From contig OX424563.1 of the NCBI GenBank assembly GCA_949152475.1, positions 18,201,001 to 18,265,000 of the forward strand: a stretch of DNA of 64,000 nucleotides, read 5' to 3'. Position numbers and translations under genes: made by a program. This stretch comes from Terebella lapidaria (Eukaryota; Annelida; Polychaeta; Terebellida; Terebellidae). The notes beneath the pieces were generated by a model. That model ran no database searches and was not told where the DNA came from. It saw nothing but the letters and a program-made list of their open reading frames with translations. Of this stretch, positions 35,101 through 46,971 are shown in pieces. Every line of letters begins with the position of its first letter. Position 1 is the stretch's first letter.

Positions 35101-38100
35101 GAAAGGAAATATTTTGAACAAAAAAGTGAGATTTTCTTTGGAAATTTTGATTTGACGCCCGATCAAACATGCTCAAGGACAATTTGGGGTTTGTTTCAGA
35201 TAAATGTATTATTCACCCATATATTACCATCAGTTTGATTCCCCTTGGACTAAATATGTCAAAATTTTAAAAGAGTTGGTAGTCCTACCCCGCTGCTTAG
35301 CACCAAACACTTTCTACCATACTGCTGTCTACACCAATAGTATTCAAATGTCGCAAAATGCTACCACCACACTCTCAATATAGTATATTTCTAAATTAAG
35401 CAAAAATTCCAAGGTTTTAATCTTGACAAAACACAAAAACGTAGACAATTTGTTGAAAATATGGTTTCTGTAAGCCAGAGATCACCGACATTAGGTCACA
35501 TAGGTGCCTTGTACAGGGGACTAATTTATGTGCTGTATGAAATTTATTTATAAAACACATTTATATGATGGACTGCAATCGATCAAACGGCAAGAGACAC
35601 ATATGGGGTCAAAAATGTGGTTCTACGGCAATATCGAAAAAAAAATATGGTAAAAAAATCGGAAAAATGCGTACTTGACCACATATGGTGCCAAAATTGC
35701 AAATAATATACCGAATGCATTCTGCAATGCCTAACCTAGCTTATTTATGATCGACTATATAGGTTGTGGTGATGAATTTCAGAGACACCTAGTATTATCC
35801 ACCGTTCAATTTTTGGTGGCCATTTCGACACCTTTTTCGGTTAGGCTGTGTCTGAGTCCAGTAGTCCTCAGTGAAAGTGTATAATATTTTACAGTGATTT
35901 GAAATATTGGTTACTATATGAAAATAAAGAAAATAAAAAGGCACTAACTCCATGTCTTTAGTATTCAAGGGGGGGGGGGGGGATAAACACCGCCGCTATT
36001 AGCATGTAGATATAATCCTACATATGTAATAAAAATCCACGTGAACGAAAACTATGGTTGCAATGGTGAAAAATTCATGAATACCGCACACTATCCACAC
36101 ACAAATTAAAGAAATGCCACAAAACCTGCTAAAAATCTATAATACACAAAATTCCATGTCCTCGGTTTAGGTATACGAACACATATAGGATTGCCATTTA
36201 ACTCCATTATAACGTTTTATGAGAGAAATCACTTTCAAAATGTTTCAATTTTCATAAAATTTCAGTATGTTGAAGCAATATATATAACTTACAAAATATT
36301 AAAAAATCAGCACATGTTGTTGGAATAGATCAAACGCTACAAGCATTTGACTGTTAGCTGCTGACACCTGGCGAATTCCTCAGAAAGCAAACTCCCAGAA
36401 AGGGCCGGTTTGTTTATATGTATTCATGCGCACAGTAACAGCTCCAATCAACATGAAAATTCACATGTACATAGAGGAATACCCATAATACCACTATACA
36501 AACCAAAACAGAGACATTTTAAAGTGATACATGTGCATTTGGAGGAGAAACTGGGAGTTTTTAAATAATATAGTACTTTGATGCCTCATTTTGACCATAT
36601 AAGGAAATCAATACAGGTCCATAACCTAAATAATGGCAATTTTCTTCACATTTTACAATTATAACACCCCACATACAGAGGTGATAATCCCCAATTATTG
36701 AGCTCTTATGTGAAAAGGGAAGACTTGTAGAGAAGAAATAAAACAGTGATTTTTGCACTTAAGAAAGGAAATATTTTGAACAAAAAAGTGAGATTTTCTT
36801 TGGAAATTTTGATTTGACGCCCGATCAAACATGCTCAAGGACAATTTGGGGTTTGTTTCAGATAAATGTATTATTCACCCATATATTACCATCAGTTTGA
36901 TTCCCCTTGGACTAAATATGTCAAAATTTTAAAAGAGTTGGTAGTCCTACCCCGCTGCTTAGCACCAAACACTTTCTACCATACTGCTGTCTACACCAAT
37001 AGTATTCAAATGTCGCAAAATGCTACCACCACACTCTCAATATAGTATATTTCTAAATTAAGCAAAAATTCCAAGGTTTTAATCTTGACAAAACACAAAA
37101 ACGTAGACAATTTGTTGAAAATATGGTTTCTGTAAGCCAGAGATCACCGACATTAGGTCACATAGGTGCCTTGTACAGGGGACTAATTTATGTGCTGTAT
37201 GAAATTTATTTATAAAACACATTTATATGATGGACTGCAATCGATCAAACGGCAAGAGACACATATGGGGTCAAAAATGTGGTTCTACGGCAATATCGAA
37301 AAAAAAATATGGTAAAAAAATCGGAAAAATGCGTACTTGACCACATATGGTGCCAAAATTGCAAATAATATACCGAATGCATTCTGCAATGCCTAACCTA
37401 GCTTATTTATGATCGACTATATAGGTTGTGGTGATGAATTTCAGAGACACCTAGTATTATCCACCGTTCAATTTTTGGTGGCCATTTCGACACCTTTTTC
37501 GGTTAGGCTGTGTCTGAGTCCAGTAGTCCTCAGTGAAAGTGTATAATATTTTACAGTGATTTGAAATATTGGTTACTATATGAAAATAAAGAAAATAAAA
37601 AGGCACTAACTCCATGTCTTTAGTATTCAAGGGGGGGGGGGGGATAAACACCGCCGCTATTAGCATGTAGATATAATCCTACATATGTAATAAAAATCCA
37701 CGTGAACGAAAACTATGGTTGCAATGGTGAAAAATTCATGAATACCGCACACTATCCACACACAAATTAAAGAAATGCCACAAAACCTGCTAAAAATCTA
37801 TAATACACAAAATTCCATGTCCTCGGTTTAGGTATACGAACACATATAGGATTGCCATTTAACTCCATTATAACGTTTTATGAGAGAAATCACTTTCAAA
37901 ATGTTTCAATTTTCATAAAATTTCAGTATGTTGAAGCAATATATATAACTTACAAAATATTAAAAAATCAGCACATGTTGTTGGAATAGATCAAACGCTA
38001 CAAGCATTTGACTGTTAGCTGCTGACACCTGGCGAATTCCTCAGAAAGCAAACTCCCAGAAAGGGCCGGTTTGTTTATATGTATTCATGCGCACAGTAAC

Positions 38101-39950
38101 AGCTCCAATCAACATGAAAATTCACATGTACATAGAGGAATACCCATAATACCACTATACAAACCAAAACAGAGACATTTTAAAGTGATACATGTGCATT
38201 TGGAGGAGAAACTGGGAGTTTTTAAATAATATAGTACTTTGATGCCTCATTTTGACCATATAAGGAAATCAATACAGGTCCATAACCTAAATAATGGCAA
38301 TTTTCTTCACATTTTACAATTATAACACCCCACATACAGAGGTGATAATCCCCAATTATTGAGCTCTTATGTGAAAAGGGAAGACTTGTAGAGAAGAAAT
38401 AAAACAGTGATTTTTGCACTTAAGAAAGGAAATATTTTGAACAAAAAAGTGAGATTTTCTTTGGAAATTTTGATTTGACGCCCGATCAAACATGCTCAAG
38501 GACAATTTGGGGTTTGTTTCAGATAAATGTATTATTCACCCATATATTACCATCAGTTTGATTCCCCTTGGACTAAATATGTCAAAATTTTAAAAGAGTT
38601 GGTAGTCCTACCCCGCTGCTTAGCACCAAACACTTTCTACCATACTGCTGTCTACACCAATAGTATTCAAATGTCGCAAAATGCTACCACCACACTCTCA
38701 ATATAGTATATTTCTAAATTAAGCAAAAATTCCAAGGTTTTAATCTTGACAAAACACAAAAACGTAGACAATTTGTTGAAAATATGGTTTCTGTAAGCCA
38801 GAGATCACCGACATTAGGTCACATAGGTGCCTTGTACAGGGGACTAATTTATGTGCTGTATGAAATTTATTTATAAAACACATTTATATGATGGACTGCA
38901 ATCGATCAAACGGCAAGAGACACATATGGGGTCAAAAATGTGGTTCTACGGCAATATCGAAAAAAAAATATGGTAAAAAAATCGGAAAAATGCGTACTTG
39001 ACCACATATGGTGCCAAAATTGCAAATAATATACCAAATGCATTCTGCAATGCCTAACCTAGCTTATTTATGATCGACTATATAGGTTGTGGTGATGAAT
39101 TTCAGAGACACCTAGTATTATCCACCGTTCAATTTTTGGTGGCCATTTCGACACCTTTTTCGGTTAGGCTGTGTCTGAGTCCAGTAGTCCTCAGTGAAAG
39201 TGTATAATATTTTACAGTGATTTGAAATATTGGTTACTATATGAAAATAAAGAAAATAAAAAGGCACTAACTCCATGTCTTTAGTATTCAAGGGGGGGGG
39301 GGGGGGATAAACACCGCCGCTATTAGCATGTAGATATAATCCTACATATGTAATAAAAATCCACGTGAACGAAAACTATGGTTGCAATGGTGAAAAATTC
39401 ATGAATACCGCACACTATCCACACACAAATTAAAGAAATGCCACAAAACCTGCTAAAAATCTATAATACACAAAATTCCATGTCCTCGGTTTAGGTATAC
39501 GAACACATATAGGATTGCCATTTAACTCCATTATAACGTTTTATGAGAGAAATCACTTTCAAAATGTTTCAATTTTCATAAAATTTCAGTATGTTGAAGC
39601 AATATATATAACTTACAAAATATTAAAAAATCAGCACATGTTGTTGGAATAGATCAAACGCTACAAGCATTTGACTGTTAGCTGCTGACACCTGGCGAAT
39701 TCCTCAGAAAGCAAACTCCCAGAAAGGGCCGGTTTGTTTATATGTATTCATGCGCACAGTAACAGCTCCAATCAACATGAAAATTCACATGTACATAGAG
39801 GAATACCCATAATACCACTATACAAACCAAAACAGAGACATTTTAAAGTGATACATGTGCATTTGGAGGAGAAACTGGGAGTTTTTAAATAATATAGTAC
39901 TTTGATGCCTCATTTTGACCATATAAGGAAATCAATACAGGTCCATAACC

Positions 39951-40161
39951 AACACCACCAGCCCACAACGGTATCCCAGAGGGAGAGCACCAACTACGTC
40001 ATTGGGAGTGTAACCCCGCGTCACCGAGCGCGAGACGACGAAGGAAGCCGGCGCAGTTGTGTTGTCACCTTCAAGGAGACCAGATCATCCATACCGATCC
40101 ACACAACCAACTGCGACTTCACGCTTCTACCTTACACTAGGTTAGTAGCAATATACAATAT
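39951..40161 (+). repeat. 3' LTR, right part
   Basis: It resumes LTR sequence with CACCACCAGCCCACAACGGTA and contains CGTCACCGAGCGCGAGACGA and the AAGGAGACCAGATC block, as in the 5' LTR. It ends near GTAGCAATATACAATA. This copy lacks the double hairpin seen in the 5' LTR. Confidence 0.8.
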
Positions 40162-42820
40162 TGTTTTGATGCATTTGCAGGACCGTGTCAGCAGTGTTGT
40201 TTTCCTTCAATGCATATTAGAAACACTAGCTGGTATTCGACTAGCTGGTATTCAACGAAGCGTGAGAGACACTCGTGGCGAGAGACCCATTATCAACGAC
40301 TACTGAGTAACCCAGTATTGACTGACATGTAGGACAGCCATTATTTATGTGGCCTTGGTAGGTGTATGAACTTGGGCCGACCCGTGTAAATATAAATCCC
40401 GCGAGAGAGCCGTTCGTTATGGTTCGTGGGTTAAGACATCGACAGGCTTTTCGTTCTTGGATCTTTTTTGATATTAGAATTTATTTGTGTATCTCGAGAT
40501 TCAAACCAGAAATATACTATATACAAGCAACTGTTTGTCCCGGATATACATGTTTGTGGATATTTGCGGGATAAGAGTATCCAAACACTGAATGCGATAC
40601 ACTGTCATACAGTGTAATATCGACAACAACACAATACTTTGAAACGAAAGGTAGGCCTACTGAGATTATCGCCTGACAGTATGCATGATCAGAAATGATT
40701 TTCTGACATCATATATTTGCATGAATATGTAGTTATACATGAATATATTTTGATTGCATATGTTTGAACTTTCAAAATGGTTTAATTCGACACTCGTTTA
40801 TCCCTTACTCGTTGATCATATCATGTAATAGAGACGACCAGAACCCATGATGCGGCTCACAGGTAGAATAGCGTGGCATTTCTGTTGATCTGTGTGAAAA
40901 CATGGTGTGCCTTATTGGGCCGGTATTGCGTGCTGAAATACTTAGCGTGGTAGAATACCTAACCGCCTTTAACATGTTTAAGGACTGATGTGAGGCACTT
41001 TCCCATTGACTTATTGTCGCCTGCATCAGGAGGCGACATACTCAAATACGATTAAATAGCCCATGGATAGATGCGATGGTCCGATCCTGCAATAATACCG
41101 CAACATTTGTTTTAAAATTTTTAGTGTCAACAAGCAGATGGAGACAATCACTAAAAAAATATTCCAGTTAGATTTTGAAACGTTCTCAAATGCCTGAACA
41201 ACCGCAAATTCTTCATACCTGAACAACTGCAAAATATTGCGAGTACTTCGATAGATTTGACCGATCAGGCAGCGGCTTGGTGGTGGCTTGTTAATATCAT
41301 CATGGCTTGAGCACTGTTCCGAAAGATGCCATTCTTGAATGAGAACGTATTGCCGACCATTCAAATTGTCGGGGAAAAAGTTTGTCAAAAAATATGTGCA
41401 CGTACCGGTTCCCTTCTTATCAACCGATGTACCCAGTATATTCACAGTGGCTCGTGACCATATGTGTGCGGTAACCATGTAATATATAATATACAAGGGA
41501 GGACACAGATTTTGACAAGTTCTGGCCACAGAATTCCGAGGTGCATGACACACAAAACCAAAGCAATATATCGATCACAGATACTGTCCCGAATATCATA
41601 GACGTGAACAGGCCTCACCATACAGGCAAATATTGCTAATTTTCCGATTTTTGCCACATTTGTACTTCCCGTGAATTTGTTCGTATCGGATGTTGTTCCT
41701 GAGACAGAAGACGATCGAGGTTAAATACCAGCTAAAATACCATTGGCTAAAAAACAAAATATTCAACAATCGTCAACCAATGAGAGGAGAGCTTCTGAAT
41801 TACTGGGAATGAATAAATTTCGGAATCGCATATAGCAACCCGGATATGTACGTGCCATTCCAACATCAGCAGTTCCAGATAAAAAAAAAAACATGTACGT
41901 GTGTAGTATATTTGCACAAACGCTCACAAAAATCATGACGGCGATTATGAAGACTATATGGATGGATTTATTCATGGGGTGAAACTTCATGATAACACAA
42001 GAAAGTGCACGCACATATTTTCACTGGGGGTAGCTCTTTTGTGTGATGTATGTATGAGCCAGATCGGGGTACACCTATTAGCTTCCTCATCGCCAACGAT
42101 GAGAATCCTGGTGCAGAAGCCATGACTGGTCACTGGACATCATTTGTCAACCCCACATAAACAGCGTATTGGGACACCGCCCTCAAGCATAGTTATTTAT
42201 TATTTGTTTGCATAATTATTGAAATAAAGCATTATGTACATCGTGGATAAATACCATCAGCAAAAATGCAGATGCTCACACATCGCATTGCTTTTTCTAC
42301 TCGCAGTAATCTCTTCATTTTATAAACTAGTATGCGAAATGACATCCATTTGTTTCCATCGCATTCCCGCTTTTAATATTTCAACGAGACATACAGTACA
42401 CTAATGATACCTTTCAAAACGACATATTTCAGTGTTTGAAATAACCGAGAAATGAAAAAACGGGGTGAATTTGTGTATGCACAAACCTTCGAAACAAATT
42501 TGAATGATTAGCGAACACAAATTTTCTGTGTACATGTGTGTATGTATTATGTATCATGTATATGTATATGTAAGTAAGTAAGTAGGTCAGTAAATGACAT
42601 ACGGGAGGTGCCTATTTAAAGAGGGCCCGCCATGGTCCAGTGAACGAAGCGCTGTAGTGGAAAAGTATAATATATAGCTGCTGGGAGGTTCCCAATTAAA
42701 AACGCAACGACAATTGAACAGTAAAATGGATAACAATCATACACGTTTATTCATTCAAGTACAACTGCAACAGTACTTAGCAACAATGTATTAGGTATTA
42801 GCAACAATCGGTTTTACTCG
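40162..42820. other. No gene recognised
   Basis: AT-rich intergenic sequence. The minus-strand open frames near 41,026-41,657 are short, overlapping and without recognisable domains. A small GTAAGTAAGTAAGT tract lies at about 42,560-42,590. Confidence 0.4.
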
Positions 42821-42939
42821 GTATGTATGACAAATAATACACTGTCACCCCTCGGCGATATACACGATCATCACGCTTTGCTGATGCTCGGCATGATATC
42901 GTGTATATCGCCTCAGTAACAGTGTATTATTTCATACGT
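42821..42939. repeat. Interrupted hairpin (about 50 bp arms)
   Basis: AAATAATACACTGT (about 42,832) pairs with ACAGTGTATTATTT (about 42,919), and CGATATACACGATCAT pairs with ATGATATCGTGTATATCG inside it, around a small central loop. It is probably a foldback MITE. No second copy was seen. Positions 42,940-43,394 show no gene. Confidence 0.65.
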
Positions 42940-43455
42940 AAACCCCTCGGACAAACAACTCAAAGCATACACCGTCGTAAGGTCAATTACGGACGAGCAC
43001 AAAGGCGGGGGAGAGTTGTAAGCGACAGGGTATACCATGGCTGCGCGGTTGAGTATTGCGCCAACCAAGCGTAACTCATGCGTTGTAACTAGATCTATAG
43101 GGCAATTTTCCGTTCGTGCATTCGGCGTAAACGTGCTGACTAACTCGGTCGTATGGACGTTGAACAATGCGACCAGCGTATTAATAGATATATACTGAGC
43201 GCGAGGTGAATTACAATATTATGGGCCGAGCGGCTAAGCCGCGAGGTTCCATGATATGTAAGGGATAAGCGCTGAGGTGGGACGCCTCTGGAAAATAATC
43301 GACGACGCCGCAACGGCAGCCGCAGGCGGAGTCGCCTGAGGCGCGACACCGAATCGCTTATCCAGCTTGGTTCTCGGTTCCCCATCAACTCAACTAAATC
43401 ACGGTGGCTAGGCGTTACGCGTTATTCAGGGAGTGCCCCGTAAAATTGATTCAAG

Positions 43456-46400
43456 ATGGCGACTATACACAATTCAATTTTGCAGTTTCTCGTGATCTTT
43501 TATCTATTTCGCTTATATTCTCACCACGAAGGCGTGATTAACACGCTAAACACACAAAGAACTGTTATCTACACCAACGATGACGGATTAACTGAGAATC
43601 CTGTTCCTTGCAATAACTTTGGACTGCAGAAACTCTCAGAGACCCTATTATCGCCCATGACAACAAGATCGCGTCGGCGGAAATGGAAAAACGGACTAGT
43701 GAAAACCAAGGTGAATGTAAACAGATTTCTGTCGATCTTGACTCTGATCCTCTCTGGAGACATCAATCCTAATCCTGGACCTCCGAGACATCCATGTACT
43801 TTGTGTTCCAAAGGGGTACGCTATAACAGCAAGGCTATCGAGTGCGATGTTTGCATGCAGTGGACTCACTTAGCCTGTACCGACATCTCCCTTGAGAGAT
43901 ACAAAAAGTGTGATGAGATCCCCTTCACATGTAGTAAGTGTGTCTTGTCAACGCTACCCAGTATATCTCAAGATGCCACGCCTGAGTGCGAAACTGACTT
44001 TTTTGATATGGAAACAAACAACGATACAGAATCAGAGTGTGTAACAGACACAGACACAAACTCTCGACAGACTGAAAATCTGAAGTCCTGTTTCAATACT
44101 CGGGGTCTTCATATTTTACATTTGAATGTGCGAAGCCTCCTACCTAAGATAGACGAGATCAGGAAGATTGCACAGGATACCCGCGCTGCGATTCTCTGCT
44201 TCACAGAGACTTGGTGTGATGATACTATCTCCAGCTCTGAAGTGGATATCAAAAACTACGTGTGTGTGCGTAAGGATCGTAACCGGCATGGGGGTGGAGT
44301 TTGCATGTATATACGCAATGACCTCGCATACAAGCAACGAACAGACTTGGATCGCGAAGACCTGGAAGTGCTGTGGGTGGAAGTCTTCATCCCGAAATCC
44401 AAGCCCATCCTGATCGCCACTGTCTATAGACCGCCAGATCAGCATGACTTCTACACACGTGTGGAAGACTGCTGTCAAAACTGTGAGCAATTTCTGTCAT
44501 GTGAGACAATTATTATTGGTGATGTCAATACCAATGTCATGTATGAACATAGGGTCAGTTCTCTGTCCAAAGCTATGAAAAAATTTTGTTCTAGTTTTGG
44601 ATTAAAACAACTCATTAGTGAACCGACCAGAATCACTGATATGTCTCGCTCAATAATAGACCTCATTTTTGTATCTGATGATGATAAGATATCCAAAAGT
44701 GGAGTTGTGGAAATTGGGATCAGTGATCATCTCATGGTATATTGTACAAGAAAGGTACAGAAGACTAAAATAGGTGGTCACATGAATGTACAATTGAGAT
44801 CACTTAAACATTATGATATTTCTGTCTTCACGTCTAGGTTGTCGTCCTTGAACTGGTCTGTTGTAACAGATAACCAGAACATTGAGAATGCCTGGTTGAA
44901 CTTTAAGACTATGTTCTTAACAGTACTAGATTCAGTGGCACCTATAAAAAACATTAGAATCAAGCAACGGTCTGAACCTTGGCTTAATGAAAACATATTG
45001 CATAGTATAGCTAGCAGAGACCAAGCTTTGAAAGAGTTTAAAAAAACTAATGATAAAAGTAAATTTTCAGTTTTCAAGAAACTCAGGAACAAAACGCAGA
45101 AACTCATAGATAATGCAAAACGTTCTTTCTATAAGGAGAAATTTGCTGAACACAGACATTGTCCTAAAAAGCTTTGGCAATCCCTTAAAAATTTGGGCAC
45201 ATGTAAAAGTGTCAAAGGTAAAACAAGCAGCATTGGATTGAAAGTTGATGGTGATATTGTGTTTGATAAGGTTACAGTTGCAGAAAGGTTTAATGCATTT
45301 TTTACATCTGTAGCTCAAGAGTTAGTCAATGCTTTGCCTATACCCAGTGGAAAATTTGGTTTCACCCATGTATCTCATTATTATGTTAGTAAAGGTGTTG
45401 TACCAGCATCTTTCTCTCTAAAACCTGTTGACCTAACATATATCACTGATGTGCTAAAGACTTTGAATACATCTAAATCAACTGGTCTGGATGCCATGCC
45501 GTCAAGGTTCATTAGGGACTCTGCGGACGTGATAGCACCAGCTATAAACCACATTATGAACTTATCTTTGTCACATGGTATTGTACCCAATGAGTTTAAA
45601 AAGGCACGAGTGGTTCCATTGTATAAAAAGTCAGATAAAACGGTAGCCGGTAACTACAGACCGGTATCGGTGTTGAACATCATGTCAAAAGTACTTGAAC
45701 GTATTGTATACAACCAGGTTCGAGACTACATGCAAGAACACAATCTATTGTATGAGTATCAGTCCGGGTTCAGAGAGAATTATTCTACGGAATCATGTCT
45801 CATAAAGCTTACAGATTATATCCGGTCACAAATTGATGATGGTAAATATTGTGGTATGATCATGTTAGATCTACAAAAAGCGTTTGATACGGTCGACCAT
45901 GAAATATTGTTGTATAAGCTCCAGGCCTTGGGTTTTGACTCTAGTGGTGTGAATTGGATGAAATCATATCTCAGTGACCGTGAACAGGTAGTTGATGTAC
46001 AGGGAGCTGTGTCATCATTTCTTCCAATTACTTGTGGTGTACCTCAAGGGTCCATCTTAGGTCCACTCTTGTTTTTAATCTACGTGAATGACATGGAAGC
46101 TGCTGTAAATTGTAAGTTACTACTATATGCAGATGATTCCACACTAATAGTGTCAAATCGGAATGTACATGTGATTGAGAGTGTGCTCAGTTCTGAGTTA
46201 CAGTCAGTTAAAGCATGGCTCGATGATAACAGGTTATCGCTTCACTTAGGCAAAACTGAGTCTATCTTATTTGGTAACTCACATCAACTAAAAAAGTGTT
46301 CTCAACTTAATGTGGTATGTAATGACACTTTGATTGTACCCAAAGACTCTATAAAGTACCTTGGTGTTCTGCTTGATCAAAGCATGAGTGGTGAGACCAT

Positions 46401-46971
46401 GGCTGCCTCTGTCATCAAAAAGGTTACCTCCAGAATAAAATTCCTGGGCAGAAAATCACAGTACCTTGATGTAAGTACAGCAAAACTACTAGCAAATGCT
46501 ATAGTACAGTGTCAGTTTGACTACGGGTGTTGCTCTTGGTACAATGGTCTCCCTGTAATCACGAAACACAAACTTCAGATTTGTCAAAACAAGCTCATCA
46601 GATGTGTGCTTAAATTATCATCTCGATGTCATGTTGGTAAAATCCATTTTGAAATGTTAAATTGGCTCCCAGTCCAAGAATGAGTTCATCATCTCCAGTT
46701 ATGTCATGTTAAGCGTATCTTATCTGGCTCTGCTCCATCTTATTTGTCTTCTAATTTTTGTTACACAACTGAGGTCCACTCACATAATACTCGCCATAGT
46801 CGTAACGGTCTAGTCCTACCCCGCTTTCGTACAGTCATGGGTAAAAATAGTTTTAATTACAGTTCTATTATGCAGTGGAATGATTTACCAGTCCACTTAC
46901 AATGTATTAGCACATTTTCAACTTTTAAAAAGGAAACTAAGGTTTACCTATCGGATAAAATTATTTTGTAA
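43456..46971 (+). pseudogene. LINE polyprotein: 2A-like peptide, PHD finger, endonuclease, reverse transcriptase
   Basis: One frame of 1,171 codons with a single TGA at 46,681-46,683, after codon 1,075; the same frame continues to TAA at 46,969-46,971. Residues 8-20 are hydrophobic. A hydrophobic stretch at 91-99 leads into GDINPNPGP (101-109). A C4HC3 PHD finger spans about 114-162 (CTLC, CDVC, HLAC, CSKC). The APE-type endonuclease spans about 218-430 (LNVRSL, FTETW, YRPP, GDVNTN, ISDH). RT spans about 700-960 (NYRPVSVLN, LDLQKAFDTVDHE, GVPQGSILGPLL, YADD at 891-894). After the stop the C-terminal domain reads HNTRHSRNGLVLPRFRT, usual in this group. It copies element RNA at a nicked chromosomal site. 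The TGA may come from CpG decay of an Arg codon. Confidence 0.9.
43756..43782 (+). other. 2A-like ribosome-skipping motif in the LINE ORF
   Basis: Codons 101-109 read GDINPNPGP directly after a hydrophobic run. The canonical motif is D-[V/I]-E-x-N-P-G-P; here Asn replaces Glu and all other fixed positions match. Active 2A-like sequences are known at this place in some APE-type LINEs. Activity of this variant is uncertain. If active, it would release the first ~108 residues from the PHD-endonuclease-RT protein. Confidence 0.6.

Larger units (their letters stand above)
21128..39950. repeat. Tandem array of a ~1,661 bp satellite unit, about 10.3 copies
   Basis: The unit beginning AGGTATACGAACACATATAG recurs at 21,128, 24,539, 26,200, 27,859, 29,521, 31,183, 32,845, 34,507, 36,169, 37,830 and 39,493. 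Spacing is 1,659-1,663 bp apart from the first unit, which contains a 1,752 bp insertion. The last unit stops after ~458 bp. Copies are nearly identical; length differences come largely from a poly-G tract. The unit is AT-rich; its recurring 65-codon minus-strand frame has no recognisable domain, and its conservation only reflects unit identity. No terminal inverted repeat was seen, and no relation to the LTR. Confidence 0.97.
16089..40161 (+). mobile_element. Defective Ty3/gypsy-type LTR retrotransposon, 3' LTR split by satellite
   Basis: The order is 5' LTR (16,089-16,621), PBS, a ~1.1 kb leader, gag, protease, the first part of RT, PPT (ending 21,031), then the 3' LTR in two parts. The parts (21,032-21,127 and 39,951-40,161) together match the 5' LTR once its own ~212 bp palindromic insertion is subtracted. 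The satellite array between them is foreign. RT ends 200 bp before the PPT, so most of RT, RNase H and integrase is missing. No clean target duplication was found. The element cannot have moved on its own since these losses. Confidence 0.85.

Noticed and set aside
23272..38419. Recurring 65-codon minus-strand open frame in every satellite unit, apparently conserved
   Set aside because: It is identical only because the units are nearly identical DNA. It has no recognisable domain and no sign of selection on codons.
21128..39950. CRISPR-like or bacterial repeat array
   Set aside because: The units are 1.66 kb without a repeat-spacer structure, and the genome is eukaryotic.
16080..40175. Target-site duplication for the gypsy element
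   Set aside because: Bases before TGTGGTGAAT at 16,089 and after the 3' LTR near 40,161 do not match cleanly at any tested length of 4-6 bp.
40805..42014. Several minus-strand open frames of 70-175 codons
   Set aside because: They overlap one another, contain no recognisable domain and have no paired splice sites; they fit chance in AT-rich DNA.
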